Below are positions 49,942 through 62,321 of a DNA stretch of 64,000 nt, piece by piece. This stretch comes from Neobacillus endophyticus. GTDB lineage: Bacteria; Bacillota; Bacilli; Bacillales; Cytobacillaceae. The DNA lies in the NCBI RefSeq assembly GCF_013248975.1, contig NZ_JABRWH010000001.1, forward strand, positions 2,252,001-2,316,000, read 5' to 3'. The notes beneath the pieces are model-generated. The model was given only the letters and a program-made list of their open reading frames with translations. It did no database searches and had not been told where the DNA came from. Position 1 is the first letter of the stretch. Every line of letters begins with the position of its first letter. Made by a program: the position numbers and the translations under genes.

Positions 49942-51048
49942 TTAATAGTAGCAGCTGGCGATACATTTTGAAGCGTGCTGAGTTTTAATATAATCCACGA
50001 TTAACCGCGTAATTTCATTAGTGCCGACAAGACGGCCGTTTTGGATCTGAAGGTCAGCAGTGTGGAAACCGGAATCAAGGGTTGCTTGAACCGCATCTTC
50101 AATAATCTTAGCCTCGTCCTCCATGCTAAAGGAATATCTTAACATCATGGCCGCTGATAAAATCATTGCCACTGGATTGGCCACGCCTTTACCAGCGATG
50201 TCTGGTGCTGAACCGTGGACAGGTTCATAAAGACCAACACCAGATTCATTTAAGCTGGCAGAAGGAAGCATTCCAAGTGAACCTGTTAAGACAGAGGCCT
50301 CATCACTTAAAATGTCGCCGAACATATTTTCAGTAACAATGACGTCAAAATGGGATGGATTTGTAATTAGCTTCATAGCTGCTGCGTCGACTAATACATG
50401 CTCGACTTCTACATCCGGATATTGTGCTTTTTTCTCCTCAACCACTTCGCGCCATACTTTACTTGATTCAAGGACATTGGCTTTATCAACGGAGGATAGG
50501 CGCCGGCGTCGTCCTTGTGCTGCTTGGAAGGCTTTATCTACGATTCTTTCAATCTCTTGACGTGTATAGGCTAGGGTATCAACTACGACCTGGCCGTTTT
50601 CCCGCCGCTCACTTGGAGTCCCGAAATAAAGACCGCCCGTTAATTCACGAACAATAAGAAGGTCGCTCCCGGCAACAATTTCTTCCTTCAAAGGGGAAGC
50701 ATGAAGAAGATTTTTGAATCCCTTAATTGGCCTTAGATTGGCATATAGATCAAGGGCCTTCCTAATCCCAAGCAACCCGCGCTCAGGTCGTAGATGTGAA
50801 GGATTCTGATCCCATTTTGGACCGCCAACAGCACCAAGCAATACCGCATCTGCATGTTTGCAGGCAGCTACTGTTGCATCTGGCAGCGGAGTGCCGTGAA
50901 GGTCAATGGCTGCTCCTCCGATATCATGGGCCTCAAAGCTAAAAGTGTGGTTATATTCTTCTGCAATCGCAGTTAATACTTCCTTTGCAGAATTCATGAC
51001 TTCCTTGCCGATGCCATCACCGGGAAGTAAAACAATATGTTTTTTCAT
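49942..51048 (-). CDS. leuB: 3-isopropylmalate dehydrogenase
   Basis: The 368-residue enzyme oxidises and decarboxylates 3-isopropylmalate. IVLLPGDGIGKEVM, LLGAVGGPKWD, the substrate-site SERRENG and NMFGDILSDEASVLTGSLGMLPSASL are diagnostic of LeuB of the isocitrate dehydrogenase superfamily. AAGGAGG precedes the ATG. The C-terminal CIASCYY extends a few residues beyond usual. A 95-bp gap with a single GGTGCCTGACACC separates it from leuA. Confidence 0.96.
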   Translation of the reverse strand: MKKHIVLLPGDGIGKEVMNSAKEVLTAIAEEYNHTFSFEAHDIGGAAIDLHGTPLPDATVAACKHADAVLLGAVGGPKWDQNPSHLRPERGLLGIRKALDLYANLRPIKGFKNLLHASPLKEEIVAGSDLLIVRELTGGLYFGTPSERRENGQVVVDTLAYTRQEIERIVDKAFQAAQGRRRRLSSVDKANVLESSKVWREVVEEKKAQYPDVEVEHVLVDAAAMKLITNPSHFDVIVTENMFGDILSDEASVLTGSLGMLPSASLNESGVGLYEPVHGSAPDIAGKGVANPVAMILSAAMMLRYSFSMEDEAKIIEDAVQATLDSGFHTADLQIQNGRLVGTNEITRLIVDYIKTQHASKCIASCYY

Positions 51049-51128
51049 AAGAGCAACCTCCTTATTATTTTTAAAACCATTTAAACTCGCCAGTTGTTTT
51101 TAGTCCGATCAACAAAGTGTTACTATTT

Positions 51129-51141
51129 GGTGCCTGACACC
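51129..51141. repeat. Single GGTGCCTGACACC copy inside the ilv-leu operon
   Basis: The 13-mer lies 3 bases past the leuA stop. Only one arm is present, so it cannot form the terminator seen at 1244 or 47717; transcription can pass on to leuB. Confidence 0.7.
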
Positions 51142-51143
51142 AT

Positions 51144-53706
<2,563 letters not shown>

Positions 53707-53727
53707 TCATCCTTTCAGAATTGTTAG

Positions 53728-54249
53728 TTATTTTGAGAGTGAATATGTTGCAAAATCGTTTACTTGCGGTTGGTATCCGCGCAAGAAGGCGGTTAATCCG
53801 GTTCGGGCAATTTCTTTAATCCCGAATGGGCGGAGCAACTCAATTAGAGCATCAATTTTTTCAGGTTTTCCTGTAATTTGTACAGCCAAGCTGTCCTTGC
53901 TGACATCAATGATGTCGGCACGGAACGGGTCAATAATCCCATGAATTTCAGTGCGAAGCTGGGAGCTGCTTGCTACTTTGATTAGGGCCAGTTCCCGAAC
54001 AACAATTGCTTTTTCGGTTATGTCAGAAACCTTTAATACATCAATTTGTTTGTTTAATTGTTTAGTAACCTGTTCCAAGCGCTGTTCATCTTCCACTTCA
54101 ACCACAAGGGTCATTTTCGAAATCCCTTCGGTTTCTGTACGGCCAACGGAAATGCTTTCGATATTGAACTGCCGTCTTTGCAAGAGGCCAGTAACCCGGT
54201 TGAGGACACCGCTTCGGTCTTGGACTGTTAAGGTTATTATTCGTTTCAT
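53728..54249 (-). CDS. ilvN: Acetolactate synthase small (regulatory) subunit
   Basis: The 173-residue regulatory subunit (also named ilvH) carries an N-terminal ACT domain ([36 protein letters not shown]) for valine feedback and the C-terminal dimer domain [20 protein letters not shown]. The ATG at 54249 overlaps the ilvB stop in ATGA. Length equals Bacillus subtilis IlvH. A longer in-frame reading into ilvB is not plausible. Confidence 0.95.
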   Translation of the reverse strand: MKRIITLTVQDRSGVLNRVTGLLQRRQFNIESISVGRTETEGISKMTLVVEVEDEQRLEQVTKQLNKQIDVLKVSDITEKAIVVRELALIKVASSSQLRTEIHGIIDPFRADIIDVSKDSLAVQITGKPEKIDALIELLRPFGIKEIARTGLTAFLRGYQPQVNDFATYSLSK

Positions 54250-55979
54250 ACTGGTTTCACCCCAATCATTTCGTGCAATCCTTTGCCAGGGGCTATCATT
54301 GGAAAAACTTTTTCCTGCTGGAGAACGCGGCAATCAACTAATACCGGACCATTGTATGCGAAAATTTCAGGAAGCTTGGCAATGAGATCCTCTTGATTGT
54401 CGATTTTGTATCCGCGAATCGAGTAGCTCTCAGCTAGTTTGACAAAGTCTGGCTGAGTATGCAGAATCGATTCGGAAATCCTGTTTCCATACATTAGTTC
54501 CTGCCACTGGCGGACCATTCCAAGTGCACCGTTATTAACAATGATGATTTTAACTGGCAGGTTTCTTTCATAAATGACGGATAGTTCCTGAAGTGTCATT
54601 TGGAAACCGCCATCGCCGACAATCGCAACAACAGTGCTTTCTGGAGCTGCCATTTGTGCCCCGATTGCTGCCGGGAATCCGAAGCCCATTGTTCCAAGGC
54701 CTCCGGATGTAATCCAGCGATGCGGCTTATTGAAGGTATAGAATTGTGCCGTCCACATTTGATGCTGGCCAACATCGGTTGCAACAATGGCTTCACCGTT
54801 TGTTACTTTATGAATCGCCTGAATCAACCATTGTGGACACATGCCATTTGGATCATGCTTAAACCAAAGCGGATATTCCTGTTTGTATTGCTCCAATTTT
54901 TCGAGCCATGCTTGATGCTCAAGGTCATCCATGGCGGCAGTTTCTTCACTTAATTGGAGCAAGGCTTCTTTGGCATCGCCGACAATTGGAATTTGCGTCG
55001 GAACATTTTTTCCAATTTCTGCAGGATCGATATCAATGTGCGCCACTTTTGCATGTGGGGCAAAGTGCTTTAGATTTCCAGTCAAACGATCATCAAAGCG
55101 GGCCCCTAAATTGATTAGCAAATCACTTTCATATAAGGCCATATTGGCTGCATAAGTTCCATGCATGCCGCCCATTCCCAAGGCATGCGGGCTGTCAGCA
55201 GGGAATGTGCCCAGGCCAAGGAGGGTAGTAACAACCGGAATTTTATGTTTTTCAGCAAAGGCGGTTAATTCCGCTGATGCTTTTGCATGAAGGACACCGG
55301 CTCCGGCAAGAATAACAGGTTTTTTCGCTTTAGATAGGGAATCAGCCAGTTTTTTAATTTGAAAAGGATTGGGCTTAATTGTTGGCTGATAGCCAGGCAA
55401 ATCAATAACTGCTTCCTTAGGATCTTCTGTTAAATTTCCTGCTGAAATATCTTTTGGAATATCGACTAGGACCGGACCCGGCCGGCCGGTAGAAGCAATG
55501 TGAAATGCTTCCTTGACGATTCGTGGTAAGTCGGCAATCGATTGCACTTGATAATTATGTTTGGTAATCGGTGTGGTGATGGCCATTACATCAGCTTCCT
55601 GAAAGGCATCAGTTCCAATGACCGATCGTGCGACCTGCCCAGTGAATACCACGAGTGGTAAAGAATCCATCATTGCATCTGTAATTCCGGTAACCAGGTT
55701 TGTTGCTCCCGGTCCTGAAGTAGCGATAACTACCCCAGGTTTTCCTTTAATTCGGGCATATCCTTCAGCAGCATGGATCATTCCTTGTTCGTGTCGGAAA
55801 AGGACGTGCTGGATACGGCCCCGCGCCCGATAAATCGCATCGTAAATTGGCAGGACAGCTCCTCCCGGATACCCGAATAATGTCTCAACACCTTCATTGA
55901 TCAAAAGATCGATGAGAAGGTCTGCACCTGTCTTCGGTACGGTACTGGTTTGGAATTCCAGCTTTGCTTCTACTTTCAC
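54246..55979 (-). CDS. ilvB: Acetolactate synthase large subunit
   Basis: The 577-residue thiamine-diphosphate enzyme makes acetolactate or acetohydroxybutyrate. The cofactor Glu is in [30 protein letters not shown], and the Mg-ThDP motif is [32 protein letters not shown] region lies in the middle domain. It begins with GTG after AAGGAGGG. It is the first gene after the T-box leader, and its translation couples to ilvN. Confidence 0.96.
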   Translation of the reverse strand: MKVEAKLEFQTSTVPKTGADLLIDLLINEGVETLFGYPGGAVLPIYDAIYRARGRIQHVLFRHEQGMIHAAEGYARIKGKPGVVIATSGPGATNLVTGITDAMMDSLPLVVFTGQVARSVIGTDAFQEADVMAITTPITKHNYQVQSIADLPRIVKEAFHIASTGRPGPVLVDIPKDISAGNLTEDPKEAVIDLPGYQPTIKPNPFQIKKLADSLSKAKKPVILAGAGVLHAKASAELTAFAEKHKIPVVTTLLGLGTFPADSPHALGMGGMHGTYAANMALYESDLLINLGARFDDRLTGNLKHFAPHAKVAHIDIDPAEIGKNVPTQIPIVGDAKEALLQLSEETAAMDDLEHQAWLEKLEQYKQEYPLWFKHDPNGMCPQWLIQAIHKVTNGEAIVATDVGQHQMWTAQFYTFNKPHRWITSGGLGTMGFGFPAAIGAQMAAPESTVVAIVGDGGFQMTLQELSVIYERNLPVKIIIVNNGALGMVRQWQELMYGNRISESILHTQPDFVKLAESYSIRGYKIDNQEDLIAKLPEIFAYNGPVLVDCRVLQQEKVFPMIAPGKGLHEMIGVKPV

Positions 55980-56062
55980 GTCGTAATTCCCTCCTTATGG
56001 GTGTTTGAATTTTTTGAAAAATAAAATTGCGAGATCACTAGATCATATCTTAAAACACAGTA

Positions 56063-56440
56063 AAAAAGGCCCTTATTCTCCACGAATAAACTGCAATTAA
56101 GTACAATAAAAGCAGAGTAATCGGGGAGAAAAAGGCCTTCCATTTCCTCGGTACCACCCGTTTTCGCAGTATCCTCACGAATACTGCCTTATGAAGCGAT
56201 TAATAAATTTTAACGCTTCTTTTTGTAACAGGTGCTCCTATAAAGCACCCGGTTATGCCTACTAAGTTTACACCGTTCAGAATAACACTCGGGGAGGATG
56301 TCGGATTAGATTGTATTACTGGGCTCACAGCAACCCCAGCTCTCTGAAAATACTAAATTCTAATCCTTTATTCCCGTCATCGATTTTGAAACTATTTAAT
56401 TATCAATGAAACGAATTCTCTGTTTAGCACCTTAACTTCT
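56063..56440 (-). promoter_or_regulatory. T-box leader of the ilv-leu operon (leucine type)
   Basis: On the minus strand the T-box sequence AACGGGTGGTACCGAGG lies at about 56162-56146. It is followed by a terminator: GGCCTTTTTCTCC pairs with GGAGAATAAGGGCC, then TTTTTT (56139-56063). Upstream (56200-56440) is the stem I-III region with CAGAGAGCTGGGG and CATCCTCCCCGAGTG; CTC in the latter is a plausible leucine specifier. Uncharged tRNA would favour antitermination. Confidence 0.88.
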
Positions 56441-56484
56441 TTGAGAAGGGGAGGGGTGCTAATAGTTCCCTGTGTTCATTGCTT

Positions 56485-58152
56485 TTATATCTTCATAACT
56501 CCGCCGGTATTAGCAGAGGTTACCAACTTTGCATATTTGGCTAAATAGCCCGTTTTGATTTTTGGTTCAGGCTTAACCCAATTGCGGCGTCTTTCAGCTA
56601 AAATTTCTTCATCGACAACCAATTCAATGGTGCGAGCCTGTAAATCAATTAAAATATCATCGCCGTTTTCTACAAGAGCGATTGGACCGCCTTCGGCTGC
56701 TTCCGGTGAGATATGACCAATGGAGATTCCGCGGCTTGCACCTGAGAATCGACCGTCTGTAATGAGGGCAACTTCCTTATCTAAGCCGCGTCCTGCAATA
56801 GCAGATGTTGGTGCAAGCATTTCAGGCATTCCAGGGCCGCCTTTAGGTCCTTCGTAGCGAATAACTACTACGTGGCCAGATTTTACAGTGCCATTATTAA
56901 TGTTTTCCTGTGCTTCATCCTGTGAATCAAAAACGATCGCTTTGCCTAGGAACGTTTTAATAGATGGATCTACGGCTCCCACTTTAATGACTCCGCCATC
57001 AGGAGCTAGGTTACCATAAAGGATGGACAGCCCGCCGACAGGACTATAAGGATTTTCTTTTGGTCGAATCACCGTTTTATCAACGATTGTTGCATCTTTC
57101 ACATTTTCTGCTAATGTTTTCCCGGTGATGGTGATACAATCCTGATGCATAGCACCATCAATTTGGCAAAGCTCATTAAGGATAGCACTCACACCGCCTG
57201 CGCGGTGGACATCTTGCATGGAATAATCTGAAGCTGGCATGATTTTTGCCAAATACGGAACTTTTTCTGCAATTTTATTAATTTCTCTTAAATCGTATTC
57301 AATACCTGCTTCATGAGCGATGGCCAATGTATGTAGAACGGTATTGGTAGAGCCGCCCATGGCCATATCAAGTGCAAAGGCATTGTCGAATGCTTCTCTT
57401 GTCATGATATCGCGAGGGCGAAGATCATTTTTGACAAGCTCCATTAAATGTCTTGCTGCCTGGCGAATCAGTTCATGACGCTCTTCTGAAGTAGCAACAA
57501 TGGTTCCATTGCCTGGAACGGTCATCCCTAATACTTCCATCAAACAATTCATGGAGTTAGCGGTAAACATTCCGGAACAAGATCCGCAGGTTGGACAGGC
57601 ATTTGTCTCAATTTCAAGCAATTCCTGCTGAGTCATTGTACCCTTGTGATAGGCACCAACACCCTCAAATACAGATGTAAGGGATAGGTTTTTTCCTGTT
57701 GAAGAAACACCTGCTTCCATCGGCCCGCCTGAGACAAATACTGAAGGAACATTCGTACGGGCTGCTGCCATCAGCATTCCAGGTGTGATTTTGTCGCAGT
57801 TTGGAATGTAAAAAACACCATCAAACCAATGGGCATTTATAACAGTTTCTGCACTATCGGCGATAATTTCACGGCTAGGGAGCGAGTAACGCATTCCAAT
57901 GTGGCCCATGGCAATTCCGTCATCAACGCCAATCGTATTAAATTCAAATGGAATTCCGCCGGCTTCGCGGATCGCTTCTTTTACAATCTCACCGAAATGA
58001 TTAAGGTGCTTATGGCCGGGGATAATATCAATGTAAGAGTTACAGACACCGATAAACGGTTTATCCAAGTCACTTGTTTTGACCCCGGTTGCATATAATA
58101 GACTGCGGTGGGGGGCTCGGTCAATCCCCTTTTTAATCATATCGCTTCGCAT
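56485..58152 (-). CDS. ilvD: Dihydroxyacid dehydratase
   Basis: The 555-residue Fe-S enzyme dehydrates dihydroxyacids in valine, isoleucine and leucine synthesis. The Cys ligands lie in [13 protein letters not shown] and [39 protein letters not shown] and [26 protein letters not shown] are further signatures. It lies upstream of the T-box, so it is made from its own promoter in the 530-bp region above and may be partly uncoupled from leucyl-tRNA control. Confidence 0.96.
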   Translation of the reverse strand: MRSDMIKKGIDRAPHRSLLYATGVKTSDLDKPFIGVCNSYIDIIPGHKHLNHFGEIVKEAIREAGGIPFEFNTIGVDDGIAMGHIGMRYSLPSREIIADSAETVINAHWFDGVFYIPNCDKITPGMLMAAARTNVPSVFVSGGPMEAGVSSTGKNLSLTSVFEGVGAYHKGTMTQQELLEIETNACPTCGSCSGMFTANSMNCLMEVLGMTVPGNGTIVATSEERHELIRQAARHLMELVKNDLRPRDIMTREAFDNAFALDMAMGGSTNTVLHTLAIAHEAGIEYDLREINKIAEKVPYLAKIMPASDYSMQDVHRAGGVSAILNELCQIDGAMHQDCITITGKTLAENVKDATIVDKTVIRPKENPYSPVGGLSILYGNLAPDGGVIKVGAVDPSIKTFLGKAIVFDSQDEAQENINNGTVKSGHVVVIRYEGPKGGPGMPEMLAPTSAIAGRGLDKEVALITDGRFSGASRGISIGHISPEAAEGGPIALVENGDDILIDLQARTIELVVDEEILAERRRNWVKPEPKIKTGYLAKYAKLVTSANTGGVMKI

Positions 58153-58684
58153 TTCTCTATCTCCTAACTGACGAATCCTTTTTCTGCTTTTTCAGCGTAA
58201 CAGGCAACAACGTCTGTTGTTCAATTTTCTAAATGCCTCTAATAGGACATTCGCTAGTTTGTCAGGTTTTCCAACATTGATTTTGCAGTCTTTCACATCA
58301 ATCAAACACCTGAACAATTAAACGTTTCTTTTTTGTGCCTTCATGAAAACATGCATAAATATTATAGATTTATAAAGGCATTGATTATTGATTAGTTCTT
58401 ATTGCTGATTATCATACAACCATTTGCAGACATGGTCAATATAAAAATCAGACAATTCAAATAAGTCAAAATAATTGTTAGCGTTTTCATTATTGTCATA
58501 ATAAGGATAAGTGAAGAATAAAAAAATTAAGAAAATTTTTTTGCGAGAATAAAATTTTGGGGGAATATCGGGGAAATTGGAAAATAGAATTGAAAAGTGA
58601 TGGGGAAAATTTCTCTATCTTTCTTTTAAAGGAATGGTTTGAAAGAGTATATTTGGTGTAAATTCTAGTCTATTGTCTGAATAA
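58153..58684 (-). other. 530-bp ilvD upstream region
   Basis: No coding frame is supported. On the minus strand it must hold the ilvD promoter. A cre-like site (58476-58489) is listed separately; ACAACGTCTGTTGT-type pairing near 58206-58222 makes a small hairpin. No second T-box was found. Confidence 0.55.
58476..58489. promoter_or_regulatory. cre-like CcpA site upstream of ilvD
   Basis: TGTTAGCGTTTTCA differs from the cre pattern TGWAANCGNTNNCA by one base. CcpA activates ilv-leu in Bacillus subtilis from an upstream cre, so an activating role here is reasonable but inferred. Confidence 0.5.
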
Positions 58685-59419
58685 TTATTCACTTTTTGCC
58701 AGGTGTTCATATATATCTCTTAAAGTTTTAAACCCTTTTTCTACTGCTTCCTGCAGGAAGAGGCTCCAAACTTGTGCCGTCAAGAGGGCGTCCCCAAGTG
58801 CGTGATGTCGATTTTTGACTTCTATACCGCTTTCTCGACAAATTTCTTCAAGGGACCATGACTTTTGGGCCGGTTTGGATATGCGGATTAAAAAGGAAGT
58901 ATCAACAATACGGCGCTCAAATTTAACCCGAAGAAGCTCTTTTGTTATTTTTTGCATGAATGATTGTTCATGTTTAGAGTGGTGGGCAACAAGAAGATCG
59001 CTGCTGACATACTTAAAAAATTGTAATAGCACATCTTTAGCAGGGGGAGCAGTCTGCAAGTCTTCTGTCCAAATGTTGGTTAATTCGGAAATTTCATTTG
59101 GAATCTCGAGATCTGATTTCAAAAGGGAATAAAAGGTTCCTTGTTCCAGCAAGTGATGTCCGGTCATTTTAACAGCGCCGATTGAAATGATTTGATCCCC
59201 TTTTTCAGGATTAAACCCTGTTGTTTCAATATCAAAAACGACTACATTTAATTTATTTAGCGGAATATCCAAGCCGTTATTTTCTTTGACTTCTTTCTGC
59301 AGTGCTCTAAGAAATGCCATTTCCTTTGGTGTAGACGGAACCTGTAATCCAGCATAAATATTGGAGGTAACCATTCCGGATATCTGCCTGAAAAATTGAC
59401 TAATTTCGTTAATTCCCAT
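58685..59419 (-). CDS. DnaQ-like 3'-5' exonuclease
   Basis: The 244-residue protein has an N-terminal helical part and then a DEDDh exonuclease: VVFDIETTGFNPEKGDQIISIGAVKM (Exo I), VAHHSKHEQSFMQ (Exo II), and RHHALGDALLTAQVWSLF (Exo III). It overlaps the end of the nucleotidyltransferase gene by 11 bases and so is translated with it. Such exonucleases often pair with GlnD-like DUF294 proteins, whose joint task is unknown. AAGGAAG precedes the ATG. Confidence 0.88.
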   Translation of the reverse strand: MGINEISQFFRQISGMVTSNIYAGLQVPSTPKEMAFLRALQKEVKENNGLDIPLNKLNVVVFDIETTGFNPEKGDQIISIGAVKMTGHHLLEQGTFYSLLKSDLEIPNEISELTNIWTEDLQTAPPAKDVLLQFFKYVSSDLLVAHHSKHEQSFMQKITKELLRVKFERRIVDTSFLIRISKPAQKSWSLEEICRESGIEVKNRHHALGDALLTAQVWSLFLQEAVEKGFKTLRDIYEHLAKSE

Positions 59420-60389
59420 ATGAATCTTCCTTTTCTATCAGCTTTCTGACGGTATTAAATAGTGCGGTGCCATTTCTAATAATGTCTTTAAATTCTTTCA
59501 TTTCTTCTTTTGTTAATTTATTGATAGGCAGATAGTGACCAGTATGATAATTAGAATGTTGGGCATATGATAGACGGTAGTTAAGGAGTTGTATAAATTG
59601 GTGCTGATATAAATCCTTGAGCCTTGAAGGAAGAATAGCTTCTGAAGCACCGCCAATTCTTGCAACCGTTGATGGTTCCTGGTGATTCTCTTTTAATGCA
59701 AGAAGTCTCGCTGCATTTACATATGGGAATAGGCCAATCTCTTTTATGTTAAGTGAACCTGTGTAGGGACCGTGGGTTTCTGTGAGCAGTTTCCCTAGTA
59801 CATTAATCCCCTTTTTCATATAAAGGGAATTGTTTAAGAACTTTGTCATTTGAACGGATTTGTTTTGAATGTAATAAATTTGTTCTTTTAACATTTGTAC
59901 ATAGAGTTCTTCGCCAAAAAGCGGCCTTGCATCCATGAAAATCATTAAATAGCGGATCGATTCCCAGTTGGATTCGTCTAACCAATTGGAAATTTGTATT
60001 TGCCATTCCTCCAGTGATTTGCACCATAGGAGATTACTGGCCATCACACCGCCGTCACAGTATTGATACCCTGCATCAAATAATCCTCTTGATATTTCTT
60101 TCCCCAGCTGCCAAAAGTAGTTTTTCACTTCATCGTTCTTTTCTCGGTAAACGATGCCGTGATCTTGGTCGCTCCACAAGGATTGTTCCATGCGACCTGC
60201 ACTTCCCATAACAAAAAAGCAAAAAGAACAAGGAAGAGGTCCTAATTGATTGGTGATAATCTCTAACGCTTTTTTTATGGTAAGCTTCATAATTTCATCG
60301 TGGAACTTGTTTAATGTAAAGTGGTCATGTGCTGCTTCTCCCATTTTATCGTCTCGTAATCTTCTAATTGCTGCAAAGCTGCTTTCCAA
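59409..60389 (-). CDS. DUF294/GlnD-like nucleotidyltransferase
   Basis: The protein of about 326 residues has the Pol-beta-type nucleotidyltransferase motif FFVMGSAGRMEQSLWSDQDHGIVY (GS and DxD metal site), akin to the N-terminal domain of GlnD, followed by a DUF294_C helical domain (PSRLKDLYQHQFIQLLNYRLSYAQHSNYHTGHYLP). Cystathionine-beta-synthase domains seen in some relatives are absent. It begins with TTG at 60389, 8 bases after AAGGAG. It follows the ammonium transporter amt by 62 bp, where other bacteria usually have the PII gene glnK; a role in nitrogen signalling is tempting but unproven. Confidence 0.84.
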   Translation of the reverse strand: MESSFAAIRRLRDDKMGEAAHDHFTLNKFHDEIMKLTIKKALEIITNQLGPLPCSFCFFVMGSAGRMEQSLWSDQDHGIVYREKNDEVKNYFWQLGKEISRGLFDAGYQYCDGGVMASNLLWCKSLEEWQIQISNWLDESNWESIRYLMIFMDARPLFGEELYVQMLKEQIYYIQNKSVQMTKFLNNSLYMKKGINVLGKLLTETHGPYTGSLNIKEIGLFPYVNAARLLALKENHQEPSTVARIGGASEAILPSRLKDLYQHQFIQLLNYRLSYAQHSNYHTGHYLPINKLTKEEMKEFKDIIRNGTALFNTVRKLIEKEDSYGN

Positions 60390-60450
60390 TGAAACCACTC
60401 CTTATAGACGAGTCCTCCCCCTTTTGGAAAGGAGAGGACCTGTCATGAAC

Positions 60451-61710
60451 TTAAGCATTAAGCTTCTGTTCCGCATTTACTAATTCAGGATAACCGTAGC
60501 TGCCGTGCTCACTCATATCCAGACCCATCATTTCTTCTTCTTCTGTTACCCGTAACCCTTTCATAGCTGCTTTCATGAGTAACAGTAGGACATAAGAAAC
60601 AATGAAAGCAAATGCTCCGCATGCGATGACACCGATCGCTTGCACGACAAGCTGGTGAATGCCGCCTCCATAAAATAATCCAGGTTTGCCAACAGAGGCT
60701 AATGCTTTTGTTGCAAAGAAGCCATTGGATAATGTTCCCCAAACTCCCGCTGCTCCGTGGACTGAAAGGGCAGCAATAGGGTCATCAATTTTTCTGTTTT
60801 CAAAGAAACGGATGCTGTAAAATACGAGGATGCCGGCGATGAAACCGATCACGACAGCAGCCCAGGGGGCAACAAAACCACAGGATGCAGTAATGGCCAC
60901 TAATCCTGATAATGCACCGTTCAACATCATTGGTACATCTGCTTTTCCTTGAACTACCCAAGAGATAATCATTGCGGCAACCGTGCCGGCTGCTGCTCCT
61001 AAATTCGTGTTTAAGGCAACATAGCCGAAGAAGCCTTTATCAACACTTAATGTACTTCCTGCATTAAACCCGAACCATCCTACCCATAAAAGCAAAACGC
61101 TTAAAGCAGTAAATACTTGGTTATGCCCTGCCAAATTATTAGCTGAACCGTCTTTGTTATATTTTCCAATCCTTGGTTTAAGAATCATCGTAGCTGCCAT
61201 TGCTGCCATTGCTCCAGTTAAGTGAACAACAGTGGAGCCGGCAAAGTCTTGCTGGCCAAGTTCTGACAGCCAGCCTCCGCCCCAAATCCAATGGGCGATC
61301 GGCGGGTACACAACAATGGAAAAGAGAACCGCGAATATGAGGTATGCTCCCATCTTTGCTCGTTCAGCAAAACCGCCAAATGCAATGGTTAATGAAATAC
61401 CGGCAAATGCTAATTGGAATAAAAAGTAAACGGCTCCTGAAAGTGATAAACCTTTTATTTCATAACCGGAGTAAAGGAAGTCTGTAAAACCAATCAATGC
61501 ATTTCCTTTCCCGAAAGCTAAAGCAAAGCCAATGGCCCAGAATACGATGGACCCGATACTAAATGTAAGAATCGTTTTACCTGCAATATGTCCTGCATTC
61601 TTCATGCGAGTGGATCCTGTTTCTAAAAGAATAAAGCCGCCAATCATTAAAATGACAAGTACCGCACCCAGCATGACCCAGATACTGTTCATTAAGAATT
61701 CAGTATTCAT
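60451..61710 (-). CDS. amt: Ammonium transporter (AmtB/NrgA)
   Basis: The 419-residue membrane protein has eleven helices and conducts ammonium. The twin pore His are in TVVHLTGAMAAMAA and ALSVHGAAGVWGTLSNGFF, and the Phe gate region in AFGGFAERA. Its C-terminal tail (GLRVTEEEEMMGLDMSEHGSYGYPE) is the PII-contacting tail, although no PII gene is near. AAAGGGGG precedes the ATG. Two perfect TnrA/GlnR boxes lie upstream, and tnrA is the next gene upstream. Confidence 0.95.
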   Translation of the reverse strand: MNTEFLMNSIWVMLGAVLVILMIGGFILLETGSTRMKNAGHIAGKTILTFSIGSIVFWAIGFALAFGKGNALIGFTDFLYSGYEIKGLSLSGAVYFLFQLAFAGISLTIAFGGFAERAKMGAYLIFAVLFSIVVYPPIAHWIWGGGWLSELGQQDFAGSTVVHLTGAMAAMAATMILKPRIGKYNKDGSANNLAGHNQVFTALSVLLLWVGWFGFNAGSTLSVDKGFFGYVALNTNLGAAAGTVAAMIISWVVQGKADVPMMLNGALSGLVAITASCGFVAPWAAVVIGFIAGILVFYSIRFFENRKIDDPIAALSVHGAAGVWGTLSNGFFATKALASVGKPGLFYGGGIHQLVVQAIGVIACGAFAFIVSYVLLLLMKAAMKGLRVTEEEEMMGLDMSEHGSYGYPELVNAEQKLNA

Positions 61711-61733
61711 GAATGATTCCCCCTTTATTAAGA

Positions 61734-61750
61734 TGTTAATTTATATAACA
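61734..61750. promoter_or_regulatory. TnrA/GlnR box proximal to amt
   Basis: TGTTAATTTATATAACA fits TGTNA-N7-TNACA exactly, 24-40 bp before the amt start. Its position near the likely -10 suggests repression (GlnR-type) rather than activation. Confidence 0.82.
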
Positions 61751-61793
61751 TAGATGTATTTTTACATGGAAGTGGGGGAGGATTCTATAACCA

Positions 61794-61810
61794 TGTAAGT
61801 AAATCTGACA
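61794..61810. promoter_or_regulatory. TnrA/GlnR box distal to amt
   Basis: TGTAAGTAAATCTGACA is an exact TGTNA-N7-TNACA, 60 bp upstream of the proximal box (about six helix turns) and suited for TnrA activation of amt. Confidence 0.85.
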
Positions 61811-61885
61811 TGGTTTTTGGAATAGTAGTGAGAATTTGGATTCTGGTGGTGCTTGAACGCTGTTTTTTAAATGGTACTCATGGCA

Positions 61886-61924
61886 GAAAAAAAGCCCGGC
61901 TTCTGACAAATCAGGAAGATGGGC
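61886..61924 (-). terminator. Terminator overlapping the end of tnrA
   Basis: On the minus strand GCCC, AT, CTTCCTGA, loop TTTG, TCAGAAG, CC, GGGC, then TTTTTTT. The tnrA stop codon lies inside the hairpin, so amt is transcribed separately. Confidence 0.82.
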
Positions 61925-62246
61925 CTCTGCGTAATCCGAATTGTGCGTTTAACTGTCCTTGAATCATTTGTCTTCTGATATCTTCTTTAGTTTGCTGCTT
62001 TTCCTTGCGCAGCATCTCCTTTCTAATTTCATGTGTTTGGACGCCGTCTTCAATTTTATTAGCAATTTCCACTAATAATTCCACATCGGAAAAGGAGTAT
62101 CGCCTGCTTCCCCCGGGGGTTCTTTCAGGGAAAATGAGTCTTCGTTCTTCGTAGTAGCGAATTTGACGCTCTGAAAGGCCGGTCAGTTCTCTGACAATCC
62201 CGATCGTAATAACTTTCCGGTCTTTATAAGATATTTCATTTGCCAT
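61911..62246 (-). CDS. tnrA: Nitrogen regulator TnrA (MerR family)
   Basis: The 111-residue protein has the MerR winged [60 protein letters not shown] and the short C-terminal glutamine-synthetase-binding tail [13 protein letters not shown] typical of TnrA (GlnR has a different, longer tail and lies beside glnA). TnrA controls nitrogen-limitation genes when freed from feedback-inhibited glutamine synthetase. A perfect TnrA box sits 32-48 bp upstream, implying autoregulation. It neighbours its target amt. Confidence 0.93.
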   Translation of the reverse strand: MANEISYKDRKVITIGIVRELTGLSERQIRYYEERRLIFPERTPGGSRRYSFSDVELLVEIANKIEDGVQTHEIRKEMLRKEKQQTKEDIRRQMIQGQLNAQFGLRRGPSS

Positions 62247-62277
62247 TATTCTTGTTCACCACACTCCTGAGTATAGA

Positions 62278-62294
62278 TGTAAATAAATATAACA
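62278..62294. promoter_or_regulatory. TnrA box upstream of tnrA
   Basis: TGTAAATAAATATAACA is an exact TGTNA-N7-TNACA, as in the autoregulated tnrA of Bacillus subtilis. Confidence 0.85.
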
Positions 62295-62321
62295 TGTTAC
62301 GTTAAATTTTCTCACATAGTA

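Noticed and set aside
58523..58537. CodY-like box AAAATTAAGAAAATT upstream of ilvD
   Set aside because: Three mismatches to AATTTTCWGAAAATT in very AT-rich DNA is close to chance, and its distance to ilvD is large.
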